Source of the DNA: Flaccisagitta enflata
Taxonomy: Eukaryota; Chaetognatha; Sagittoidea; Aphragmophora
DNA length: 64,000 nucleotides
Reading direction: 5' to 3'
Assembly (NCBI GenBank): GCA_965153355.1
Contig: OZ231126.1
Location: 58,218,001-58,282,000, forward strand
Translations under genes and position numbers: made by a program
The notes under the pieces: model-generated
What the model was told of the DNA's origin: nothing
What the model saw: the letters and a program-made list of their open reading frames with translations, nothing else
Database searches by the model: none
Part shown: positions 37,490 to 47,424 of the stretch, piece after piece
Numbering within the stretch: position 1 is the first letter of the stretch
Layout: the number at the start of each line of letters is the position of its first letter

Positions 37490-37640
37490 GCGAGGAAGAC
37501 AAAGAAAGACAGAAAAAAGAAAGAAAGAAAAAACATGAAAGAAAGACAGATAGTTAGAAAGAAAAGACAGAGAGAAAGACATTATGTAAGTCAGAAAGAA
37601 AGACAGAAAGAAAGAAAGACAGAAAGAAAGACAAAAAGTA
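37490..37640. repeat. GAAA/GACA purine tract
   Basis: Simple sequence with AGACAGAAAGAA units. Confidence 0.8.
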
Positions 37641-37743
37641 ACAGACGGAACGAAAAGCGGCTGATACAATTGAGTACATATTATTAAAATTGATCTGTTC
37701 TACATCATATATTTCTGCTGTGGTGCATGTATTTCTATATTAC

Positions 37744-38525
37744 GTGAATTGAAGTAACACTCCTTCGCGCGCGCACGTGTCTTTGATTTGTTGTAACGCT
37801 GAAACATACGTCGATTTTTTCTTGTCTGGCATTAACGTGTAAGACGTGGTGTAGGCTTTTCCTTCGACTCTGGTCCGTGTGATCAGAACCTGCGGAACAG
37901 GCTTGGGTGCCGACAAGTAGGTGCAATCGATCCACCATTTTTTGCCTAGTCCGGCAATAACGCACTGTGTTTTTGACATAATGAGATGGCAGTTGTCAGG
38001 CGTCTTCCCTCTGTCAAGTCTCTCCCCGTCGAGTGTGTAGGCAAATCGTTCGGGAATGACAAGCTCAGCGACCGTTTTTGGTTGGGGAAGGTAATCAGCG
38101 CCACGGGCACGATACCCAACCATGAGGTAACCTTTGGGTGGTGGTAGTTTTGACAGGAACGAAGACTTTTGGATGGGAGTGAGAGATGAGGTGAAACTGA
38201 TTTTCAGATCCTCATAGACTTTTTGAACGGAAGTGTCGATTCTTTCAACGCAAAGTCTTTTGAATTCGCAGTGAAAGTTTTTGAGTAAAAGGTCCGTTGG
38301 ATTTTTGTCATGGATGTGCTTTTCAGCATCATGAGAGAGAACTTCAAAGTTGCCCGCCTCTAGGTCACCCTTCATCACCGCCCTGGCTTTACATTGTGTT
38401 GGTTTTTTGTGTGTGCAGCGGCAATAGTATTTGTCTTTTGAGGATTTGTCGATGTAAAATGTGTAACCTTGGTCGTAGAGTTGTTTTTTTCCATTTTTGG
38501 AGATAATCAATTGTGGAGGATCCAT
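37744..38525 (-). CDS. FLYWCH/MULE transposase, exon 1 (N-terminal)
   Basis: Starts at the Met at 38525 and encodes 260 residues plus two bases. Residues about 8-74 form a FLYWCH-type zinc finger: KYYCRC (C35), QCKARAV (C45), and KHIHDKNP (H70, H72) after an aromatic-rich YTFYI. The usual Trp-x-Cys is Tyr-Tyr-Cys here. Residues about 195-260 begin the MULE transposase core: WWIDCTYLSAPKPVPQVL holds D200, the expected first catalytic Asp (DGTF position), followed by SYTLMPDKKKSTYVSALQQI, a good match to the family's YALLP-x-K-x2-TY pattern. Such proteins bind element ends and catalyse DDE cut-and-paste transposition in the nucleus. The frame continues past the donor only to a TAA, which supports splicing. 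It could be a mobile MULE or a domesticated host gene; no terminal repeats were found around it. Confidence 0.85.
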
Positions 38526-39061
<536 letters not shown>

Positions 39062-39161
39062 TGATAACCAACCTCCTCTCCCCCACTCCTTCAGCCCTTT
39101 CCATGAAGTTTCCTCTTCACATGAGCTGCACTTTTTGTGACATAAAAGCTAACTGTGAACT

Positions 39162-39300
39162 GGAGCATCATCATCATCATCTGTCGTCATATCATCATCA
39201 TCATCCATCATCATCCTCATCATCATCATCATCGTTATCATTTATCAATATCCTCTATCATTATCATCATTATCATTTTCATCATCATCATCATCATCAA
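39162..39300. repeat. (CAT)n microsatellite
   Basis: Imperfect CAT repeats. Confidence 0.9.
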
Positions 39301-39332
39301 ACCTTTGTCTCGCTCCCTCCTTCAACTTTTTT

Positions 39333-39585
39333 TTAGTTGCGGACGCGCAACTTTATACGATGCTTTGTCTGTCCGTCGGTCTGTTGGTCTGTTGGTCTGT
39401 TAGTCCGTTGGTCAATGGGTCCGTGATGATGGAGTAGAAAATTTCGAAAATGCCCATTTATGATGCAGCATCTTGATTGTCTGCGTTTGAGTGAGCATGG
39501 GGTGGGGGAGGGTAAGGATGGGGGTTGTATGCCCCTGCCCATCCATCCGCAACAATATTGTGACCCCGCATCACTTGACAAGGCA
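39333..39585 (+). mobile_element. SH-B2 element, complete
   Basis: Hairpin AGTTGCG-GACG-CGCAACT, TTATACGATGCTTTGTCTGT, (GGTCTGTT) tract, GGGTAAGGATGGGGGTTGTA, CCCCTGCCCATCCATCCGCA, ACAATATTGTGACCCCGCAT, CACTTGACAAGGC. Confidence 0.88.
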
Positions 39586-39639
39586 AGATACATGGAAACC
39601 CACCACCACATCACCATCATTGTCATCCCCGTCATCACC

Positions 39640-39640
<1 letters not shown>

Positions 39641-39738
<98 letters not shown>

Positions 39739-39772
39739 GTTGTCGTCATCATCATCATTTTATCATCATCAT
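39641..39772. repeat. (CAT)n microsatellite
   Basis: Nearly pure CAT run. Confidence 0.97.
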
Positions 39773-39812
39773 CATCCAACCTACATTGTGCTCGCTTTTT
39801 CTTGGGGGGGAT

Positions 39813-39990
39813 GACAAAGCCAGATACATAGCTGCCCAAGTCGGGTGCGGGTGGGCAGGGGTAGTGAGAAAAAAGGCTAATCAACCAGTAATGCAAAGAC
39901 CACCTGTAAGTGCCAAAAAAGCTAAGTGTCAGAGACCATCCAACAAAACGACCGACCAACGGACAGAGCGAGTAATAAAGTCGCGTGCAC
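39813..39990 (-). mobile_element. SH-A element, decayed
   Basis: GACAAAGCCAGATACATAGC, AGTCGGGTGCGGGTGGGCAG, CCAAAAAAGCTAAGTGTCAG, ACGACCGACCAACGGACAGA, AATAAAGTCGCGTGCAC. Confidence 0.75.
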
Positions 39991-40330
39991 ACAATGCAGA
40001 CGAATTCATCAAGAGGAGCTGGATTAGGACAAATTTATCTCGCAAAAGAAAGACCCAGGAGAAAAATGACCACGGACCAGATGCCGACTCGAGATTCGGG
40101 ACAGTTTGAGAGGGAAATGAATGTCGGGCATTTTAGAATATCAATGAATCTTATCATTACTTATTCCTAAGATTTTTTTGATTTCATATGTTGAAATGGA
40201 CAAAAAATAATTTCAAAAAAGAAAAAAAATATTGGATAACATCAATGAATATTTAAAGAATCATATGCGGCAGCATTATGGTCCAAACTTTTTTCGTCTG
40301 CCGACTTGAGATACAAAACCCTGAAGGGGA
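39991..40330. other. No gene seen
   Basis: AT-rich spacer. Confidence 0.4.
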
Positions 40331-40339
40331 GCAAACGGG

Positions 40340-40530
40340 GGTAACTTTATATTTCACTAAATCGCGAATAGATGTTAAGTATCATTCCACTAATGCACGA
40401 ACAGAGGTTAAGCATCATTTCACTGAATCACGAATACTAATTTCACTGAAGCACGACGTCGTGCTTCAGTGGATTGAGTGCTAACTGGCCCATTTGAAGG
40501 ATTTTTTTTCGTGATTCAGTGAATAGGCCA
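40340..40530. repeat. Foldback of ~33-bp units with a perfect 28-bp palindrome
   Basis: Motif TTCACTGAATCACGAA occurs as four direct variants (from 40349, 40386, 40420 and 40442), then inverted at 40458-40473 and 40508-40526. Bases 40444-40471 form an exact palindrome (CACTGAAGCACGAC and its complement with no loop). Confidence 0.8.
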
Positions 40531-40629
40531 CATCAAAGACTCACTCTCTTAATTCCGGTTTTCAACTTTTCTTTTGACATAATCAATTCACTCTTTTATC
40601 TTTCTCTCGCTTATTCCGTGTATTTTGGT

Positions 40630-40770
40630 GTCCTTGTGAGTGTGTGTATGAGTATTTGCGTGTATGTGCTTGCGCGCATGTCCGTGTCCGTGTTTGTGCG
40701 TATCTGTGTTTGTGCATATCTGTGTTTGTGCATGTCTGTGTTTGTGCATGTCTGTGTTTACGCGTTTGAA
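40630..40770. repeat. GTGTTTGTGCAT minisatellite
   Basis: About five tandem copies of TCTGTGTTTGTGCATG variants (18 bp), merging with GT-rich flanks. Confidence 0.8.
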
Positions 40771-41150
40771 CGCCAGATCTTACATCCACTTGTTGCCATC
40801 GTTCTATTGCTTGATTTATGTCTCCCGCATTCACGAGACAAAGGCCCATAGTACCAGTTGTGGCGGCTATCGCCGTGAGCACCCCCACAAGTCTAAGAAA
40901 TAGAATGGAATTAGATGATTTGCGCCAGAAAACTAGATCTTTTTGAAAGATGTTTTCTTTGTAGAAAATTTTAGCCGCTTAAACATTTTGGTTCTATCAC
41001 CTACTGACTATGTAGTTCAAGTCTCCGTCTTGCATTGTCATGGCTGACGACCCTGAATTTTGCATTTTACGTATGAGGGTATCTTTACTCTCTTTTCCTA
41101 GATCTCATAAAATTGCACTTGTGAGTTTATTTAGTACTCTGACATTTATA

Positions 41151-41297
41151 CCTTGTCCTCCATATGAATGCCCTGCCCTGAAACTAAACCAAGGTGATGA
41201 ATTGGGTCTATCTACATTGATATTTGGTAAATGAAAAATGATTTTGGACCTAAAATGATTCTATTTCCTGATATCGTATAAATGATGGGACTGTGTG
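41151..41297 (+). repeat. J repeat, partial copy
   Basis: CTTGTCCTCCATATGAATGC through ATCGTATAAATGATGGGACT matches 44006-44144 directly. Confidence 0.8.
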
Positions 41298-41397
41298 AGG
41301 ATAAAAATAGTAAGCGTTGATCTTTTTTTTTTTTACAAGTTTTTGTCTTCAGATACTTCAATTGTTTTATTTGTTAGATTTCATCAAAAGCGTTTGT

Positions 41398-41665
41398 ATG
41401 TATTAAATGCACAAAAAATCAGAGAAATATAGGACTGAGCCAAATGAGCTAGATGAGTTAAAATACTCAAAATCACCCACCCAGACACTAACTGACATGC
41501 TGTTTTGTGTTTGCATGCTCAGACATGTAACATGCAAAAAAAGAAAAAAAGACTGAATTAAATGAGCTAAATATGCTATAATACTCAAAACACCCTCAAA
41601 AATGAGCAACTATGCTCACTAACATGCTTTCTTGTTTTTGCATGCTCATACAAGTATCAAAACAT
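41398..41665 (-). repeat. M repeat, two units inverted
   Basis: TGAGCTAGATGAG / TGAGCTAAATATGC and TTTGCATGCTCANACATGTA segments, period about 135 bp, match 63640-64000 in reverse. Confidence 0.7.
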
Positions 41666-41689
41666 CTATTTTCTAACCCATTTACAATC

Positions 41690-41866
41690 AGCTACACGGC
41701 TACCTAAGTTGCGTGCGGGTGGGCAGGGGCAGTATTTTAGTTACTGGAGCATTTGAGCAGGAGCAGTGAAGCCAAAGACCGCAGAAACATAAAAAGAATA
41801 AAATGGGGACCGACCGACCGACAAACTGACATAGCGGGGTGTAGAGTCGCGTAGCATGCGACTAAA
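41690..41866 (-). mobile_element. SH-A element between L and M repeats
   Basis: CTACACGGCTACCTAAGTTG, CGTGCGGGTGGGCAGGGGCA, CATTTGAGCAGGAGCAG, (CCGA) tract, GGGGTGTAGAGTCGCGTAGC, ATGCGACT. Confidence 0.9.
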
Positions 41867-41879
41867 AATTCAATTTGAA

Positions 41880-42096
41880 TTTTTAATAAGAAAAATCTTT
41901 AAGAAATCATAACTTAAAAAATGTTTGTCGTAAAGCATTCTGCTTCTGCCAAATGAAAAATAATAATCAAATCTACTTACCCTATTACTTTTGTCCATTG
42001 GTACAATCAGATGGATGAGATGCTCACTTTTTCTATATATGAAAATGAAAACCATGTTTCTCTTGAATAAGTCAAAAAGTCGAAGACTGACTTTGA
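41880..42096 (-). repeat. L repeat, inverted copy
   Basis: Matches 63022-63230 in reverse: TTTGTCGTAAAGCATTCTGC, TTCTGCCAAATGAA, ATGAAAACCATGTTTCTCTT, ending in the hairpin AAAAAGTCGAAGACTGACTT. Confidence 0.8.
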
Positions 42097-42176
42097 CTCT
42101 TTCCCCTCTTATGCCGGCGGGTACTTGTTGCGCCATCTCTATACCACCAGTTATCTGCCCTCCTCCTCCCCTTCTT

Positions 42177-42362
42177 TTTTAGTCGCGTGCACGCGACTCT
42201 ACAATCCGCTTTGTCTGTCGGTCGGTCGGTTGGTCAAACTTTACTTTTTTTATGATTTTATTTTTTTGACCTCACTGCTCCTGCCCAAATGGTCTGGTGA
42301 CCTCAAATATGGCCCCTGCCCACCCGCACGCGACTTCGGTAGCCGTGTATCCGGCCTTGTTT
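42177..42362 (+). mobile_element. SH-A element, complete
   Basis: The 5' stem is a perfect palindrome AGTCGCGTGCACGCGACT. It then reads CTACAATCCGCTTTGTCTGT, GGTCGG tract, CTCACTGCTCCTGCCCAAAT, GCCCCTGCCCACCC, distal stem GCACGCGACT, TCGGTAGCCGTGTATCCGGC, CTTGTTT. Confidence 0.95.
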
Positions 42363-42536
42363 CCTCTCACCATTTCCTCCCTTTCTCCTTGACTAAATCC
42401 CTTTCACTTTTCTCTTTTCTTTCTCTCCTTGTCTTTCCATCCCTACAAAGCTTAACACACTTGAGTCCATTCTCCAACCAAGACGATTTTATCAAGAAAC
42501 CTTGATTCCGACAAAATATAACTAGCTTTCTATCAA

Positions 42537-43294
42537 ACAAGGCCGGATACACGGCTACCGAAGTCGCGTGTGGGTAGGTAGGGGCCATATTTGAGGTCAC
42601 TACGAGTGACTCACTAGACCATTTGGGCAGGAGCAGTGGGGTCAAATAATAAAATCATATAAAACTAGTCATCCAAGGATCCCCTTACATGGTCTGGCAG
42701 TACCCGATGCCCTGCTGAGTGATCCAGTGGTCGAAAATCGTCAAGCGCCTGGGCCTTTTTGGGCAGCGGCCCCAAAGGGCCGATGTCCTGTAGAACACAG
42801 GGGAGAATTTCGAGACGTCCGTCCGTCCTGAGGGGGCTCTAGATGGCTGATTTATGCCACTGAAGGCATATCTGAGGGTTGGAGGGCATAATTAAGGCTT
42901 GGAGAGCAGATTTGAGGTTTGGCGGGCTGGTTTAAGCTTGGAGGGCTGATTGAAGGTCTGGAGGGCAGATTTGATGTCTGGGAGGCAGATTTAGGGCATA
43001 GGAGGGGGGCTGATTTGAAGCCAAGAGGGCTGATTTTAGGCCTGGAGGGCTAAATTGAGGTCTGGGAGGGCTAATCTTGAGGCCTTGATGGTCAACAGGG
43101 GAAGGGGGGAGAGGAAAGGACTGTGGAAGGACGGAAGGACGGACAGCTGGAAAGACGGACGGAAAGGACGGACATTGGATGGATGGACGGACATCTCGAA
43201 ATTCCCCTGTGTTCTGGACGACGCGCTGGTTGCAGCTGCCCAAATGTAAGCGTGACCAAACGACGAGCCGGACGGACAATGCGGGGTGTAGAGT
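42537..43294 (-). mobile_element. SH-A element interrupted by F1
   Basis: Left half 42537-42662 (AACAAGGCCGGATACACGGC through CATTTGGGCAGGAGCAGTGG). The right half resumes at 43242 (AAATGTAAGCGTGACC, GGACAATGCGGGGTGTAGAG, TC) and lacks the final hairpin arm. Confidence 0.85.
42663..43241 (-). mobile_element. F1 element nested in SH-A
   Basis: AACTAGTCATCCAAGGATCC, GATGCCCTGCT, GGGCAGCGGCCCCAAAGGGC near 42761, minisatellite CTTGGAGGGCTGATTGAAGG, then CCCCTGTGTTCTGGACGACG and GCAGCTGCCC. Confidence 0.85.
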
Positions 43295-43296
43295 CC

Positions 43297-43970
43297 ACGA
43301 TAAAGATAAAATGACCACGATAAAGACTAAGGCCTCGATAAACATCCCTTTAACAAAACTGCTCAATCAAAACATGACCTCGTGCGGTTCCTTTCGGTCA
43401 TTCAGACTTATGATTTCAGAGACCAGAAATCTCCATCAAAATGGAACCGCCCCTCATGTGCGTGCTTCGCATAGCAAAAAATTTGATTTTCTTCTCGTCC
43501 CGCTAACCCAATATGGAGTGAAAAAAATCATGAAGATGACCATTTTCCTTTTCTCAAAATTCCTTCATCTTCCGTTTTTGTTTTGGCCTTAAAGTTTACT
43601 CAGATTTGCTAGAATTCAGCAAAATCCTGTGTAGTCTTGTTAGAAAAGGAACAATTTTTAGTTTTAGAAAATCATGATTTTTGTGAAAATAAATCAAAAT
43701 ATCAGAGCATAAGTTACGTAAGAGCTTGTAAAAAAGCAGGTTAACAATTCTTTAAAGAGCACAAGTTTATAAAAGCTAATTCAGAGAAGATCAGCATACT
43801 TTTTTATCCCACTGCAATATACAAATTAGGCTCTCAAAAACAATTTTCTAAAAAAACGGAAGATGACTAATTTTTGATAAGAGAAGAATGGTAAGGGTTC
43901 TAAAATTGCCCACTCCACATTAGGTAAAGAGGATGAAAAGAAATAAGCAGCATTTGCTGTCAGGCATAAA
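43297..43970. other. K segment, first copy, in AT-rich DNA
   Basis: 43337-43436 is directly repeated at 44266-44365 (GTGCGGTTCCTTTCGGTCAT core). The adjoining ATGGAACCGCCCCTCAT (43440) is inverted at 44245. Confidence 0.75.
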
Positions 43971-43973
43971 CAC

Positions 43974-44250
43974 TCATAAACTTATTACTCTATGAGGTTT
44001 ATGCTGTCCTCTATATGAATGCCCTGCCCTGAAACTAAACCAGGGATAATTGGGTCTATCTACGTATGTTTGGGGAAAGAGACAAATGATTTTGGGCCTA
44101 AAATGATTCTATTTCCAGATATTGTATAAATGATGGGACTGTGCAAAACCATTTATCTCTTACCAAATTTATCCACTTGGTTTAGTTTCAGGGCAGGGCA
44201 TTCATATAGAGGACAAGGTATAAACCTCAGAGTAATAAGTCTTTATGAGG
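43974..44250. mobile_element. J foldback element
   Basis: Inverted arms of about 70 bp: CTCATAAACTTATTACTCTA at 43974 and its reverse match ending near 44250, including ATGAATGCCCTGCCCTGAAA in both arms. The 130-bp loop matches the J copy at 41151. Confidence 0.8.
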
Positions 44251-44504
44251 GGCGGATTCCATTTTGATAAATATCCCTCTATCAAAACTGCCTTATCAAA
44301 ACATGACATCGCGCGGTTCCTTTCGGTCATTCAGACTTATGATTTCAGAGACCAGAAAACTCCATGATTTTAGGCCTAAAATGATGAGAATGCATTCGAT
44401 TTGTTTGAGCAACGATGAGGTTTAGGAGGTCAAATATGAAAAATGATTGATGAGCGTGGTTGATTACTTGATTGTCTTATTGGTAAATTGTTGACGTCCT
44501 CAAT

Positions 44505-44990
<486 letters not shown>

Positions 44991-45313
44991 CTTCAATACA
45001 AATAACAATGACAAAGACAACCACAATGACAGGGAGCAAGAGAGAGAGAGTGGAAAAAGAGCATTCTTGATCATGAGAAAAGGAATAAAAGATGGATGTG
45101 AAAAGTGTGAAAAAAAAACGAAGCAATTTAGATGGAAGGAAAGGAATACAAGGCCGTTGTAGTGCGCGTGGTTTCTTTTTCAAGGCAGAATCAAATGTCG
45201 AAGGCCGAAAAGAAAACCAAGTGACGGGGGGTCACAATATCATAGTGAATGAGTGGGCAGGGGCAGGGGCAGGGGCAATTCTCATCCTCATCCCACCCCT
45301 CACACCCATCCAC

Positions 45314-46106
45314 AACTAGTCATCCAAGCATCGCACATGTAAAGCAATACCCAATGCCCCGCTAGGAATGATCAGCGGAAGAAGTGGAATGAATGCAGGG
45401 CAGCGGCCTCAAAGGGCTGATGTCCTAAAGGACACAGGGGTGAATTTCCATACATCCTGAGAGGGCATATCTAATGCCTTTGAGGAAATTCTCCATGATA
45501 TTCAATGGGAGTTTTGTATTTTTTTCAATTTCTTATCAATTTGCCATGTCATTCAATGGGAATTTCACATTTTACATTTCACATTTCACATTTCACATTT
45601 TATTTTTAGTCGCGTGCACACGACTCTACAACCCGCTCTGTCCGTCGGTCGGTCAGTCCGTCCGTCTGTCACGCTTAGCTTTTTTTCGCCGTTTTACATC
45701 ATTTTAAGTCATTTTGAGTCATTTTAAGTTATTTAAATTCATTTTAAGTCAATTTACACCTAGTCTTTAAGTCTTTTGGTCCCTTAGTCTTTTAGTCTTA
45801 TGGTCTTAACAATCGCACGCGACTTGTAATGCGATGGCCTTGTTTTTCTTTGTCTATTTTCCGTGTTCACATTTTCTATTTTTCCATCAATTTTCCATGT
45901 TATTCAATGGGAATTTTGTGTCTTTTTATTTCTTATTTTTTTGTTAATTATCCATTTTATTCAATGGGATGTCTGGATTTTGTCAATTCTCCACGTCATC
46001 TTATGGGAATTTGAGGCTTGAGAAGCTTGGGTGGGGGGATAGACAGACGAACATATGGAAATTCACCCTTGTGTCCTAAAGGACATTGGCCCTCTGGGCC
46101 GCTGCT
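45314..46106 (-). mobile_element. F1 element nested in SH-B
   Basis: CTAGTCATCCAAGCATCGCA, GCAGGGCAGCGGCCTCAAAG, GATGTCCTAAAGGACACAGG, a core with ATTCAATGGGAATTT, then GAAATTCACCCTTGTGTCCT and GGACATTGGCCCTCTGGGCC. Confidence 0.85.
45604..45845 (+). mobile_element. SH-C element nested in F1
   Basis: TTAGTCGCGTGCACACGACT, CTACAACCCGCTCTGTCCGT, TTTTAAGTCATT units, distal stem GCACGCGACT, TGTAATGCGATGGCCTTGTT. Confidence 0.9.
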
Positions 46107-46282
46107 GAAAAAGTATCATTTTAAAATGCTCGTTTTTCCATTTTTTGACTCGTGCTCCCCAACCAATGGACTGACGGACAGACCACCTGACGTACCAGCA
46201 GACCAATGGACGAACCAACGGATGCACCAACGGACAGATGAACAAGCCTCTAATAGAGTTGCGTGTCCGCAAATAAAAAGAC

Positions 46283-47413
46283 GAGAGTATTTGATATACT
46301 TAAGGGGGTGGGGGTATGGAGCTCATTCACAAATAAAGAAGGCACTAGTCGCAGATAAAATGTTACCCTCGGGTAATTTGTTGAATTTTGGTCACAAAGG
46401 TAACAACCATTGCCATAACTACTTTTGGTAAGCAATTTGCTTTTGGGTCAGAATGAGAGGGAATGTTTTTCAGATTCTGTTTTATGGAAAACTAGGAGTG
46501 GTGCGTGTATTGACTAGTCAGTGAGGGTTCACAGGGCCCTCTTCCATTCATTTCAGTTTGGGTAGAGTGAGGGATATTGTTCCACTTTTCACATACTATC
46601 TAGGAAAAAAGTATATCTACACATTCTACCAAGGATATCTCTGCTTTTAAAAATACTAGATATATTCTTTAAAAAAGTAGATTAAACTTCCTCAAAAAAT
46701 CTTTAAAATGAGTCCAATCTTGTAAGCGTATCTTAATTCCTAAACCGTTTAGAAATTACAAGCAAAAATGTAAAAACATTCATTTTCAAAATCAAGAAGA
46801 TATAAGACACAGCAAAATGCAGAAATTATAGACAGCTTTAAATGAACATATCTCCGCTTCTTGAGCAGCTAGCACAATTTAAAAAAAGAAAATTATCTAC
46901 ATCAGAAAATCTAGAAGATGAAGTCTACCTGGTTTCTGTAGTTTTGTACGTTTAAAACACAAATTTCTTTCCAAATTGTAAATTTGCCTCAAAGTGATAA
47001 CACAATATCCTCTATCATAAGTTAGAGTGGCTTAAGATATTGCTTCCAAAATCTATATGAAAATTTTAGTTAAGAAACAAGTTATTTTTCATATCAACAC
47101 TTTTTTTATAATAACGAATTGAATATTAGGTCCCTAAATCATATTGTATCCCCGGCGTGGATATACTTTTTTCCTAGGTAGTAAGATGGCAGCGGTAGAA
47201 ATGAAATGCTGAAATACGCATATGAACAGGCCTTGACTTTTCACATGCTCGCATGCCCAAAGCACTCTATTTTGCTGTCGGGCCCGTTGTTGTTCAGGAT
47301 TGCGTGCCTGGCTGGCACTCACTAGATCTCTCATTTTACCAAGCTGACTAAATTTGATAAGGATGAAGAATCAAATGGACCGACGAGTGGCCAGTGGCCA
47401 CACCGATGGACCG
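46283..47413. other. No gene; I repeat at 46486-46592
   Basis: AT-rich. GAAAACTAGGAGTGGTGCGT starts a 107-bp direct match to 17872. The tail (47380-47413) is an SH-like GACC tract that hosts the next element. Confidence 0.5.
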
Positions 47414-47424
47414 ACTGACCAATT
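47414..47424. other. Left 11-bp target-site duplication
   Basis: ACTGACCAATT, identical to 50802-50812. Confidence 0.85.

Larger units (their letters stand above)
34280..37743 (-). other. 3,464-bp intron of the FLYWCH/MULE gene
   Basis: Donor AATTCAC/GTAATA at 37743-37742 and acceptor TGTAG at 34281-34280. It carries SH-A, B, B2 and G copies, an F3 fragment and several microsatellites. The unique AT-rich part is 36600-37220. Confidence 0.7.
45215..46280 (-). mobile_element. SH-B element containing F1 containing SH-C
   Basis: B 3' part 45215-45313 (AACCAAGTGACGGGGGGTCA, GGGCAGGGGC repeats, CCCATCCACAA). The B 5' part resumes 46107-46280 (AAAATGCTCGTTTTTCCATT, tract, AAGCCTCTAATAGAGTTGCG, TGTCCGCAAAT). 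Confidence 0.85.
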
